Source: Calendula officinalis (Eukaryota > Streptophyta > Magnoliopsida > Asterales > Asteraceae). Taken from it: a stretch of 64,000 bases of DNA. This document shows, one piece after another, positions 46,351-58,290 of the stretch; position 1 is the first letter of the stretch; every line of letters starts with the position of its first letter. The position numbers and the translations under genes were made by a program. The stretch covers positions 51,412,401-51,476,400 of the forward strand of contig OY970830.1 of NCBI GenBank assembly GCA_963853835.1. Reading direction: 5' to 3'. Below the pieces are notes generated by a model. That model had not been told where the DNA came from. It made no database searches and worked only from the letters and a program-made list of their open reading frames with translations.

Positions 46351-46849
46351 CTTTGGATTAAGTAATGTTGGAAAAGTTGTGATAAATGTGTTTTTCACCA
46401 ACTTTGGACCTGTATAATTATATATATATTTGTTATATATAGTTATTGGTTGGGTGCTTTGTGTTCTCCTTTGTGAGAGCTACGCAACGGTATATATAGC
46501 ATGTCCAAAGTAGAATTGTGGTGAATGAGATATCGATTCTCAAAGTAGGGTGTTTGAAACAACAAATCTTGAGTTTGGAGAGTATCCCACATTAGAAGTA
46601 TGATGGAATATTAAATCCGTATTCATGGGTTATACCCGCACACATACGCGCGAGCGCGTTCGGGGGGGGGGGGGGGGGGGGGTTTACAGTAGAAGTACCG
46701 AACCTGGGCTGCGCTGACCTGCAGTCTCGGACTGAGTTCCTGCACTTACTTCCTGTACTGACCTATAGCGCTGACTTCCAATACTGAGTTCTCGTAGTGA
46801 CTTCCTGGACCGACCAGAAGGACTGACCAGTTACGAAAATTCAACAGCA
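46351..46849. other. Unrelated insert in the array, with poly-G run
   Basis: Not part of the array unit. It contains 'tgttggaaaagttgtg', an LTR-like 'tatcccacattagaag', a GC-rich alternating 'acatacgcgcgagcgcg', 21 G in a row (46662-46682), and a stretch with repeated 'actgac', 'actgagtt' and 'gacttcc' that resembles the LTR words of the Sirevirus-like family ('agaaggactgag'). It could be a decayed solo LTR. Confidence 0.4.
46662..46682 (+). repeat. Homopolymer run of 21 G
   Basis: Twenty-one consecutive G in otherwise AT-rich DNA, next to a CG-alternating tract. It could form G-quadruplex structures, or reflect an assembly or sequencing problem. Confidence 0.95.
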
Positions 46850-48893
46850 ATAGCAAATTACTTGTATATGTATTGTCATTATTAGTGTAAATTTGTACAT
46901 ATTGATAGCATTCATGTCTTCATTAATCATTATTGGTAGTATTGCATATGGATTATACAGTTTACAAATTTTGTTGTCCATACAGTAGTAGAATTCGTCA
47001 TCTCATTGATCGATTTCACAAAGTGAGAAAAGGACGTTTTAAAAAAAATTATATTATTTTATTTAATGTAGAAAAAATTATATTGATGCTTTTTTTGTAA
47101 ACGGAAAATAATAACAACGGAAACCTACTTGCAATATTCGAGCGAGCACCCCGGGTTCGAGCTCCTTTACAGGGCAAACCTAGCCCCCATAGGGAATTCC
47201 GGAGAAAATTCCTTATATTTGACGCTACAAGAGGTGTTTACAGGATTCGAACTCAAGACTTCACGCCTCATATGAGAGAAAAACTCATGCATCAATCCAG
47301 CTGAGCTAGACATCATTTGAGTCCAAAACTAATCCTTAGGAAATTATTGTACCGTGTTATTTTAGTAAAATAAGAAAAAAAAGGAAACAAATAGTGTTAT
47401 ATGAAAATAAAGGCATGTGAATAGGATTTATACTTAATTTAATTATTATTAAATGCAAAATTTATAGTTTGTGTCATAAATCTATAAGTACTTATATAGA
47501 AAATGAGTAATTATGAAATCTCGAATTTATTTTTTTAAGATGTCATCTATATAAAAGAGTACTATAAGTAAAACCGCTAAACATGTATTAACTAACCTCA
47601 TCATATCTTTTCCTTACATCACGACATTTTATAAAGTAAATTTAGAGTTATTATCTACACCACAAAAACTTATCCACACACTATAACATATGTTTCAGTT
47701 TACTTGTGTAGGCTTCTTTAAAAGTTATACAGTGGGATGTGAATAAGATTTTGAGGTGTAGATATCACCTCCAAAAGAAATCAAACACTTTTCGCAAGTA
47801 ACATTTTCCTATTAAATGGCTTCCTAAATAACCTGAAGATAAGAAGTTTGAGAATGGTTTAAAACCCAAGAAACTTTATCTACAGCATGTTAATTTTAAT
47901 AGCATACACTTATACCTTAAAGCATTGTTGGTGCTTCTTTATGGTTCTGAGCTTATGCTATGAACAATTAACACGTTATAGGAAGTTTTCTTCTTTAAGA
48001 TCTTCATGCAATCCACGTGTTTAAGTTTAAGATTTCATTTCTCATTGCGGGCCGTTCCAAAATGTTATTTTATTCTCTAATGATGGACGCGTTGGATATA
48101 CGCAACTTAAACGGAGAATATATATGTGGCTATTACATAACTGGAATATTTATGTGGCTATTACATAAACCTTCCACTGCCACCGTAATGATTTTCTGAA
48201 TATTAATGTTTGAACACATGACTCCTTATGAGGGCGTTAGAACACTTGCCACTAGCATAACTTGTCTATAGTGTATATTTAAAATTCTAGAACGCCATAA
48301 AAACTTACAATGGCATTTAATGCTTTATACGCTCTACGTGACATATATGTATCTTTTATATGTTTTAATTGATTTGCATGCTTTGCGTCATATCTACATA
48401 CCATTAGCACCACCTATTTTATTTATTTTTAGTATTTTTTATACATTGTTTTTTTTTTGTTTTTTACACCACTTTTGAAGGAGGTCGTCCGGAAGCAATC
48501 TCTATACTCCTAGGTAATGGTATGGATGTCTACATCACACCTCCCCCATACCCCGCATTTGATCTGATTGGATATCGGTATTCTTGTTGTTGTTGTTTTT
48601 GTATTTAAGGCTTTAAATTCTAGCTCCAACATGTATATCTAGTTCATGATATTATTGAATCTCATCTACGTGTTGACATGATTAAAAGTCAAATTTTAAA
48701 TATACGTATTCATACTAACTATACAACAATTTTGTTACCATAATTTTGGATTCAAATTGTACTTTACCATATATATAAATTAAAGAATGTAAAAAATTTA
48801 TTGCTATAATAAAAATAAGAACTTAATATTTTTTATTAAAGACTTTTAGATTTTATTATACCTATAAAACAATTACCATAATGCTAAAATTCA
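46850..48893 (+). repeat. Array unit B (plus orientation)
   Basis: The marker order of unit A, preceded by the block that carries the SINE-like insert (47090-47315). Sequence details such as 'aaatttagagttattatct' and 'aggcttctttaaaag' match unit E (55380-55500, inverted) more closely than the adjacent units C and D. It forms one arm of an inverted repeat with 48897-50350. Confidence 0.82.
47090..47315 (-). repeat. tRNA-derived SINE-like insert, copy in unit B
   Basis: Minus strand: A-box TAGCTCAGCTGG (47297-47308), B-box GAGTTCGAATCC (47243-47254), then a conserved body ('tttgccctgtaaaggagctc') and an A-rich end. It has no tRNA acceptor stem, so it is not a tRNA gene. Confidence 0.65.
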
Positions 48894-50950
48894 CACGTAT
48901 AAAGCATCGAATGCCAATGTAAATTTTTATGGCGTTCAGAATATTTAATGTACACTATAGACAAGTTATGCTTGTGGCAAGTGTTCTGACGCCCTCATAA
49001 GTAGTCATGGGTTCAAACATTAATATTCAGAAAATCTTTAGGGTGGCAGTGGAAGGTTTATGTAATAGCCACATAAATATTCCATTTATGTAATAGCCAC
49101 ATATATATTTTCCGTTTAAGTTGCGTATATTCGACGCGTCCATCATTAGAGAATAAAATAATATTTTGGAACGGCCCGCAATGGGAAGTGAAATCTTAAA
49201 CTTAAATATGTGGATTGCATGAAGATCTCTAAGAAGAAAACTTCCTATAACGTGTTAATTGTTCATAGCATACGCTCAGAACCATAAAGAAGCACCAACA
49301 ATGCTTTATGGTATGAGTTTATGCTATGAAAATTAACATGCTGTAGATAAAGTTTCTTGCATTTTAAACCACTCTCAAACTTCTTAAGCTGTAGGTAATT
49401 TAGGAATCCTTTTAATAGGAAAATGTTACTTGCAAAAATGTTTGTTTTCTTTTGGTGGTGATATCTACACCTCAAAATCTTATTCACAACCCACTGTATA
49501 ACTTTTAAAGAAGACTATACAAGTAAACTGAAACATATGTTGTAGTGTGTGGATAAGTTTTTGTGGTGTAGATAATAACTCTAATATTCCTTTATAAAAC
49601 GCCGTGATGTAAAGAAAAGATATGATGAAGTTAGTTAATACATGTTTAGGGGTTGTACTTATAGTATTCTATTATATAGATGACATCTTAAAAAAATAAA
49701 TTCGAGATTTCATACTTACTCGTTTTCTATATAAGTATACTTATAAATTTATAACACAGAATATAAATTTTGCTTTTAATAATAATTAAATTAAGTATAA
49801 ATCCTATTCACATGCCTTTATTATCATAGAACACTATGTTTTTCATTTTTTCTTATTTTACTAAAATAACACGGCACAATAATTTCCTAAGGATAAGTTT
49901 TGGACTCAAATGATGTCTAGCACAATAATTTACTCTCATATGAGGCGTGAGGTCTGGAGTTCGATTCCTGTAAACACCTCTTGTGGTTCCAATCATGAGG
50001 GATTTTTCCCCGGAAATCCTTATGGGGGCTGGGTTTTCCCTGTAAAGGAGTTCGAACCCGGGGTGCTCGCTGGAATATTGATAGTAGGCTTCCGATGTTA
50101 TTATTTTCCATTTCCAAAAAAGGCATCTATATAATTTTTTCACATCAAATAAAATAATATAATTTTTTTAAAACGTTCTTTTCTCACTTTGTGGAATCGA
50201 TCAATGATATGACGAATTCTACTACTGTATGCACAACAAAATTTGTAAACTGTATAATCCATATGCAATACTTCCAATAATGATTAATGAAGACATGAAT
50301 GCTATCAATATGTACAAATTTACACTAATAATGACAGCACATATACAAGTAAAACCTTCTTTAAACAACATAGATGGAACAGATGCCCCAATTTCTTAAT
50401 TTTCATGTTATCAATATGTTATATTCGCTTAAACAACATAGATGGAACATAATCCCCAATTTCTTAATTTTCATGTTTTCAATATGTTATGACCACTAAC
50501 CTATTGTGTTTCGTCAATATTATGTGTAGTATTTTACACGACAGTTTATTTAACAAAAGATTAAAAGAAAGAATTATATTGTTCCAGTGTAAACAATTCT
50601 TAAAATATTTAAACAATTTACTTACACAAAGGTGTCGATGGATCTATCAGGAAATTTAAATGGATAAAACATACCAATTCTTTTGACGAGGTTGAAATTA
50701 GGGTAAATTCCCAACTGATATTGAATACGTTTTTTTATGTTCGTTTCTGCGAGATATATTGAGATTGAGATTGCGACTGCAAGGGTGGGTCATGGATGAT
50801 AAGGACGGGCATAGAGGAAACATGAATAAAAGGATTTAAAGTATGGTGCATATGCGTTGTCTTATGGCTACACAAAATACGAAGTTTTAATTTTTTTAGG
50901 TTTATATTTACGGTTGGGCTTTGAGTTTCAACTATTTGCTACTACTTAAG
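48894..50950 (-). repeat. Array unit C (minus orientation)
   Basis: The inverse orientation begins at 'cacgtataaagcatcgaatg', after a ~550-base loop shared only with unit B. The markers 'ggcggtgg/gccacataaat' (49070), 'gatctctaagaagaaaac' (49225), 'gatatctacacctcaaaatc' (49460) and 'gatgacatcttaaaaaaa' (49680) follow, ending with 'gggtgggtcatggatgataa' (50785). The A-box part of its SINE-like insert is deleted. Confidence 0.82.
49905..50125 (+). repeat. SINE-like insert, A-box-deleted copy in unit C
   Basis: The B-box GAGTTCGATTCC (49957-49968) and body are present. A ~29-base stretch covering the A-box, present in the other copies, is missing. Confidence 0.6.
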
Positions 50951-52549
50951 TTTTATAATAATTTAGGAAGCATTTTAATAGGAAAATGTTACTTTAAAAA
51001 AGTGTTTGTTTTCTTTTGGAGGTGATATCTACACCTCAAAATCTTATTCACAACCCACTGTATAACTTTTAAAGAAGACTATACAAGTAAACTGAAACAT
51101 ATGTTGTAGTGTGTTGATAACTTTTTGTGGTGTAGATAGTAACTCTAATTTTCCTTTATAAAACGTCGTGATGTAAAGAAAAGATATGATAAGGTTAGTT
51201 AATACATGTTTAGGGGTTGTACTCATAGTATTCTATTATATAGATGACATCTTAAAAAAAAAAAATTCGAGATTCCATAATTACTCATTTTCTATATAAG
51301 TACCTATAAATTTATGACACAAACTATAAATTTTGATTTTAATAATAATTAAATTAAGTGTAAATCCTATTCACATGCCTTTATTTTCATAGAACACTAT
51401 TTGTTTCCTTTTTTTTCTTCTTTTACTAAAATAACACGGTACAATAATTTTCTAAGGATAAGTTTTGGACTCAAATGATGTCTAGCTCAGCTGGATTGAT
51501 GCATGAGTTTTACTCTCATATGTTGAATGAGGTCTGGAGGTCGAATCCTGTAAACACCTCATGTGGTGCCAAATATGAGAGATTTTTCCCCAGAAATCCC
51601 TATGGGGGCTGGGTTTGCCCTGTAAAGAAGCTCGAACCAGGGGTGCTCACTAGAATATTGCGAGTAGGCTTCCATTGTTATTATTTGCCGTTTCCAAAAA
51701 AATCATCTATATAGTTTCTTCCGCATTAAATAAAATAATACAATTTTTTTAAAACGTTCTTTTCTCACTTTGTGGAATCGATCAGTGAGATTACAAATTC
51801 TACTATTGTATGGACAACAAAATTTGTAAACTATATAATCCATATGCAATACTACCAATAATGATTAATGAAGACATGAATGTTATCAATATGTAAAAAT
51901 TTACACTAATAATGACAACACATATACAAGTAAAAACCTGCTTTAAACAACATAGATGGAACAGAATCCCTAATTTCTTAATTTTCATGTTATTAATATG
52001 TTATAATCGCTTAAACAACATACATGGAACATAATCCCCAATTTCTAAATTTTCATGTTTTCAATATGTTAGAACCACTAACTTGTAGTGTTTAATCAAT
52101 ATTATGTGTAGTATTTTACACGATAGTTTATTTAACAAAAGATTAAAAGAAAATTTAATATTGTTCCGGCGTAAACAATTCTTAAAAAATTTAAACAATT
52201 TACTTAAACAAAGGTGTCGATGGATCTATCAGGATATTTAATGGATAATAAATACCAGTTCTTTTGATGAGCTTGAAATTAAGGTAAATTCCCAAATGCA
52301 TTGAATACGCTTTTTTATGTTCGTTTCTGCGAGATATATTGAGATTGAGATTGCGACGGAAAGGGTGGGTCATGGATGATAAGGACGGGCATGGAGGAAA
52401 CATGAATAAAAGGATTTAAAATATGGTGCGTATGAGTTGTCTTAAGGATACACAAAATACTAAGTTTTAAATTTTTTAGGTTTATATTTTTGGTTGGGCT
52501 TTGAGTTTCAACTATTTGCTACTACTTACGTTTTATAATGATTTTTTGG
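50951..52549 (-). repeat. Array unit D, ~1.56-kb direct duplicate of unit C end
   Basis: Repeats about 49400-50950 in the same orientation with high similarity, from 'aggaagcattttaatagg' through the SINE-like insert to 'gggtgggtcatggatgataa'. Both share variants such as 'gaagactatacaagtaaac' that differ from units B and E. Confidence 0.82.
51475..51705 (+). repeat. SINE-like insert, copy in unit D
   Basis: A-box TAGCTCAGCTGG at 51483-51494; the B-box is altered ('aggtcgaatcc', 51538-51548). Body and A-rich end are as in the other copies. Confidence 0.62.
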
Positions 52550-52861
52550 CGCTATTGGGTTGGTATTCTAATCCAAAAGTAGGATCGTAACATAAAAAAT
52601 CTGAAAGGACTTTATGGAAATTGTTTTAGGTAGTATCCGCTCATGGACACGCTATAAGTTAATTTTGTTAAGTATTGCAACCTAAACTAAGTACACTACT
52701 TTAAACATTACTTAAGCCAACTATGGAGTACAGAATCACCACGTGCATTAAAACGTCGAATAAGGTATCTATGGAAATGTAAAGTCCAAGTACGACTTCT
52801 CGAACATCATCATCATTTATTATTGTTTAATGTAGGTTTACTTGACACAAGAAATTTAATA

Positions 52862-53174
52862 CTTCCTCCGATTCAAAATAAGTGATACACTTTCCCTTTT
52901 TGGGTGATTCAAAATAAGTGATACACTTTGAAAAATTACCTTATTTGGCAAAAAAAGTGGGACCCTCATCCACTAACTATCTACTTTAATAAAGTGAAAT
53001 TACCCCTTTACCCTTACTTTTTACTTTTAAACATCATTAATCCCACTTTATTCAAAAAGTGTGGAACCCGTTCCCCACTAACCATCCAATTAATCTAATT
53101 TAATCATCATTATAATCTTTTGCCTCAAAATCCGTAAAACCCAAAGTGTATCACTTATTTTGAATCAGAGGAAG
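52862..53174. mobile_element. Stowaway-like MITE
   Basis: 313 bases with terminal inverted repeats 'cttcctccgattcaaaataa' and 'ttattttgaatcagaggaag', flanked by TA on both sides (52860-52861, 53175-53176). That is the signature of Tc1/mariner-derived Stowaway elements. The subterminal 'gattcaaaataagtgataca' is duplicated at the left end. The empty site is seen in the sister unit at 57125-57140. Confidence 0.93.
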
Positions 53175-55814
53175 TATATGTTTATGTAAATTTATTGTGT
53201 AGATTATGTTAATTGCCGAATCAATAAGATCCACGGCATCCATGCATAGTCGTTGTCAGGAGGCCGGTCGCTGGTGTTGACCTGCGCGTCTTAGGGATCT
53301 TTCTATTCCCTTTAAATATTAACGAGGTTTTTTCTTCCCCTTATATATTTGAGGGTTTAAAATTATATATTTTTTTAAGTCGAGATTAAGATTCTATTTT
53401 TATCGATTTTAATATATTTGTGTATTTATGATAATAAAAAATGTACAGTACCAAATCTAATATATCTACAACAACACTATTATAGGTATTTTCTTCAAAA
53501 GTTTAAATTTAATAAGACATAGGTAGAAGTTTATCATTTAGATCATGTTTGATTTTTGTCCCTTTTTTATGTTTTCCTACTAAACAAAGATTATATGAAT
53601 ATTTCTTTTCTTAGTGTTTAATATGTATAAACTGAGAACAACAAATACCATAATTTTATTATCTACATAGAAATAAGTTATACCATTCCTAACATTTAAT
53701 AAATAAAACATTTTATTTTGCGAATATTTCTAAAATATTATACTTCCTAGTCTATAAGAGATGTTTCACTATAGTTGGAGTCACACTTCCCTTCAAATTG
53801 TTATTCTTCGTTTAGATAGTCTTCGAACATTGCAAACCTAAAACAAAGTTGGTCAAACTTTTTAATAGCCAAGAGGATTAAACGTTACTAATCAGGTCAT
53901 AAATGTAAGGTAAAAACTTATGGGTTAAAAGTTAGGGGTTAAGAATATAATTTTTGGTAACTAAGTACATGTTTTATAAATAAAAACATAAAGTTTTTTC
54001 ATTTTAATAAAGTAGAGGGGTTGTTTTGTAACTTCAAAAAAAACAAAAATACTTCACTTAGCCTGGAGAATCGAACATGCGTGGCTAAGTGAAAGGGCTT
54101 TAACTAGCTTATAGAAAACCAGTTGAGCTAACTTAAAATTTGTTCGATATCCAATTAATTCTCCAATATATGCTTATCTTAGAAATAAAATTACAATTCA
54201 CAATGAATTTTAGCAGCATGGTAATTGTTTTATTAGTACAATAAAATCTAAAAGTCTTTAATAAAAAATATTAAGTTATTAATCTTATTATAGCAATAAG
54301 TTTTTTACATTCTTTAATTTATATATATGGTAAAGTACAATTTGAATCCAAAATTATGGTAACAAAATTGTTGCATAGTTAGTATGAATATGTATATTTA
54401 AAATTTGACTTTTAATCAGGTTAACACGTAGATGGGATTCAATAATATCATGAACTAGATATACATGTTGGAGCTAAAATTTAAAGCCTTAAATATAAAA
54501 ACAACAACAACAAGAGGAAGAAGAATACCGATATCCAATCCAATCAAATGCGGGGTATCGGGGAGGTGTGATGTAGATATCCATCCCTATACCTAGGAGT
54601 AAAGTCTACCTTTACCTAGGAGTATAGAGATTGCTTCCGGGCGACCTACGTCAATAGTGGTGTAAAAAACAAATGACAGTGTATAAAAAAAGTACTAAAA
54701 ATAAATAAAATAGGTGGTGCTAATGGTATGTAGATATAACGCAAAGCATGCAAATCAGTTAAAAGATACAAACTATAAATATATGTCACGTAGAGCGTAT
54801 AAAGCATTGAATACCAATGTAAATTTTCATGGCCTTCTAAAATTTTTAATATACACTATAGACAAGTTATGCTAGTGGCAAGTGTTCTCACGCCCTCACA
54901 AGGAGTCATTTGTTCAAGCATTAATATTCAGAAAATCTTTAGGGTGGCAGTGGAAGGTTTATGTAATAGCCACATAAATATTCCAGTTATGTAATAGCCA
55001 CATATATATTTTTCTTTTAAGTTGCGTATATCCAACGCGTTCATCATTTTAGAATAAAATAATATTTTGGAACGGCCCGCAATGGGAAATGAAATCTTAA
55101 ACTTAAACACATGGATTGCATGAAGATCTCTAAGAAGAAAACATCCTATAACGTGTTAATTGTTCATAACATACGGTCAGCACCATATAGAAGCACCAAC
55201 AATGCTTTAAGGTATGAGTGTATGCTATGAAAATTAACATGCTATAGATAAAGTCTCTTGCGTTTTAAACCACTCTCAAACTTCTTATCTTCAGGTCATT
55301 TAGGAAGCCTTTTAATAGGAAAATGTTACTTGCGAAAAGTGTTTGATTTCTTTTGGAGGTGATATCTACACCTCAAAATCTTATTCACATCCCACTGTAT
55401 AACTTTTAAAGAAGCCTACACAAGTAAACTGAAACATATGTTATAGTGTGTGGATAAGTTTTTGTGGTGTAGATAATAACTCTAAATTTACTTTATAAAA
55501 TGTCGTGATATAAGGAAAAGATATGATGAGGTTAGTTAATACATGTTTAGGGGTTTTACTTATAGTATTCTATTATATAGATGACATCTTAAAAAAATAA
55601 ATTCAAGATTTCATAATTACTCATTTTCTATATAAGTACTTATAGATTTATGACACAAACTATAAATTTTGCAATTAATAATAATTAAATTAAGTATAAA
55701 TCCTATTCACATGCCTTTATTTTCATAGAACACTATTTGTTTCCTTTTTTTTCTTATTTTACTAAAATAACACGGTACAATAATTTCCTAAGGATAAGTT
55801 TTGGACTCAAATGA

Positions 55815-56040
55815 TGTCTAGCTCAGCTGGATTGATGCATGAGTTTTTCTCTCATATGAGGCGTGAGGTCTTGAGTTCGAATCCTGTAAACACCTCTTGT
55901 AGTGTCAAATATAAGGAATTTTCCCCGGAAATCCCTATGGGGTCTGGGTTTGCCCTGTAAAGGAGCTCGAACTCGGGGTGCTCGCTGGAATATTGCAAGT
56001 AGGTTTCCGTTGTTATTATTTGCCGTTTACAAAAAAAGCA
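55815..56040 (+). repeat. SINE-like insert, copy in unit E
   Basis: A-box TAGCTCAGCTGG (55819-55830) and B-box GAGTTCGAATCC (55873-55884) at the spacing of an RNA polymerase III promoter, then a ~150-base body ending 'tttgccgtttacaaaaaaag'. Four copies occur in the array at the same unit position, so it was present before the array expanded. Confidence 0.68.
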
Positions 56041-57509
56041 TCAATATAATTTTTTCTGCATTAAATAAAATAATATAATTTTTTTTTAAAACGTCCTTTT
56101 CTCACTTTGTGAAATCGATCAATGAGATGACGAATTCTACAACTGTATGGACAACAAAATTTGTAAACCGTATAATCCATATGCAATCAACACATATACA
56201 AGTAAAACCTGCTTTAAACAACATAGATGGAACAGATGCCCCAATTTCCTAATTTTCATGTTATCAATATGTTATAATCGCTTAAACAACATAGATGGAA
56301 CATAATCCCCAATTTCTTAATTTTCATATTTTCAATATGTTAGAACCACTAACTTGTAGTGTTTCATCAATATTATGTGTAGTATTTTACACGACAGTTT
56401 ATTTAACATAAGATTAAAAGAAAGATTTATATGGTTCCAGCATAAAACAATTCTTAAAAAATTTAAACATTTTACTTAAACAAATGTGTCGATGGATCTA
56501 TCAGGAAATTTAAATGGATAATACATACCAATTCTTTTGACGAGGTTGAAATTAAGGTAAATTCCCGAATGATAATGAATACGCTTATTTATGTTCGTCT
56601 CTGTGAGATATATTGAGATTGATATTGCGACTGAAAGGGTGGGTCATGGATGTCATGGACGGGCATGGAGGGAACATGAATAAAAGCATTTAAAGTATGG
56701 TGCGTATGAGTTGTCTTATGGCTACACAAAATTCAAAGTTTTTATTTTTTTAGGTTTATATTTTTTGTTGGGATTTGAGTTTCAACTATTTGCTAATATG
56801 TAAGTTTTATAATGATTTTTTGGTTCTATTTGGTAAGTATTCTAATCCAAATGTATGATCGTAACATAAAAAATCTAAAAGTACTTTATAGAAATTGTTT
56901 TAAGTAGTATCCGCTCATGGTCACGCTATAAGGTAAGTTTGTTAAGTATTGCAACCTAAACTAAGTACACTACTTTAAACATTACTTAATCCAACTATGG
57001 AGTACAGAATCACCACGTGCATTAAAACATCGAATAAAGTATCTATGGAAAAGTAAAGTACAAGTACGACTTCTCGAACATCATCATCATTTATTATCGT
57101 TTGATGTAGGTTTACTTTACACAAGAAATTTGATATATGTTTATATATATTTATTGTGTAGCTTATGTTAATCGTAGAATCAATAAGATCCACGACGTCC
57201 ATGCATAGTCGTTGTCAAGAGGCCGTTCGCTGGTTTTGACCAGCGCGTCCGAGGGATCATTCTATTCCCTTTAAAGATTAACGAGCTTTTTGCTTCCCCA
57301 TATATATTTGTGGGTTTAAAATCATATATTTTTTAAGTCGAGATTAAGATTATCTTTTTATCGATTTTAATATTCTTTTGTATTTACTAGGCTAAAACCC
57401 GCGCGATGCGGCGGCTCCGAACTATATATTCCTAGCGATTAAAAGTCCATTAGTTACATATTTTTATGACGAATACAATACATAAGCATGAAAACTGTGT
57501 ATAAAATAG

Positions 57510-57635
57510 AGGTAAAAAGCAAGAATTAGCATTGACGTTGAAATGTTGTTCGATTGCATGTTTTGAAGTATAATAACACAAAGGATCCATATCCAAAGTT
57601 TCTTGTTATAAAACAATAAACCTAATTAAGTATAA
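57510..57635. repeat. Direct repeat flanking the helicase fragment (copy 1)
   Basis: 'ggtaaaaagcaagaa', 'cattg.cgttgaaat', 'aataacacaaa.gatc' and 'tttcttgttataaaa' are shared with 58168-58290. The pair brackets the helicase remnant and probably arose by duplication within the Helitron. Confidence 0.8.
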
Positions 57636-57694
57636 AATACAGGGAATAAATGTCTGTTTATGCGTGTTACTCATCATGTAAAACCTCTCGATAC

Positions 57695-58164
57695 ATCACG
57701 TTTGCTGTGTAACTCCGTCGAGATTACATTTTTTTGCTGGAGTTATCAATACTTTTTTATTGTCACGTGAAATTCCTCTTGAAAGGGCAACATAAAGTTG
57801 CCTATGCGAGAACACCGATCCCGGCAGATAAACGCCCACGTTTGAAATAGTATGTCCTTAGGCTTTGTTGACTGTCATTGCAAAGTTTAGTCTAACCGGA
57901 AACTGTTTTCTTTTCAACTTGAAAGGAAACATGTCGGCTTCAGACGATAATAGAGGTATTCTTGGCAAGAAAATCTTTTTTCCAGCATGTTGGCCAATGA
58001 CTATTTTCTCATCAATTAGATTTGGCTCAAACTTTCTACATATAGGTCTCGTGTCATTACATAATCACTGGGAGGGATCGATATTCCATAAAAGTATTAC
58101 CGGGAACCCAATTTTGAGCTGGAGAACATACGGGGGAATACCACTGACATTAAGCGAGTTCAAA
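57695..58164 (-). pseudogene. Helitron Pif1-like helicase C-terminus
   Basis: The minus-strand frame reads 'GIPPYVLQLKIGFPVILLWN', a stop, 'IDEKIVIGQHAGKKIFLPRI', 'FPFKLKRKQFPVRLNFAMTV', then 'NKA' with a stop where the family has Gln ('NKAQG'), 'NVGVYLPGSVFSHRQLYVAL' and 'SRGISRDNKKVLI'. These are the last helicase motifs (V and VI) of Helitron RepHel proteins, which unwind DNA during rolling-circle transposition. The Walker motifs and the Rep nuclease are absent. Two in-frame stops make it non-functional. Confidence 0.88.
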
Positions 58165-58167
58165 AAT

Positions 58168-58290
58168 AGAGGTAAAAAGCAAGAACTGACATTGGCGTTG
58201 AAATATTATTCGGTTACATGTTTTGATATATAATAACACAAATGATCAATCTCCAATGTTTCTTGTTATAAAAATAAACTTAATTAAGTA
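58168..58290. repeat. Direct repeat flanking the helicase fragment (copy 2)
   Basis: Partner of 57510-57635, with scattered differences. It lies on the upstream side (minus sense) of the helicase remnant. Confidence 0.8.

Larger units (their letters stand above)
52550..57386 (-). repeat. Array unit E (minus orientation, full period) and start of unit F
   Basis: The only complete period: 'ggcgctattgggttggtatt' at 52550 recurs as 'ggttctatttggtaagtatt' at ~56820, a spacing of about 4.27 kb. The order of markers is the inverse of unit A. A Stowaway MITE interrupts it at 52862-53174 and the next unit is interrupted by a Helitron at 57387. A 60-codon minus frame (54928-55110) is similar to the plus frame at 48017-48199 in unit B, which may be a decayed coding remnant. 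Confidence 0.82.

Noticed and set aside
55815..55890. Possible functional tRNA gene
   Set aside because: A- and B-box words are present but no acceptor stem pairs and the anticodon arm is not regular; the same block is repeated with decay in four array units, so SINE-like is the better call.
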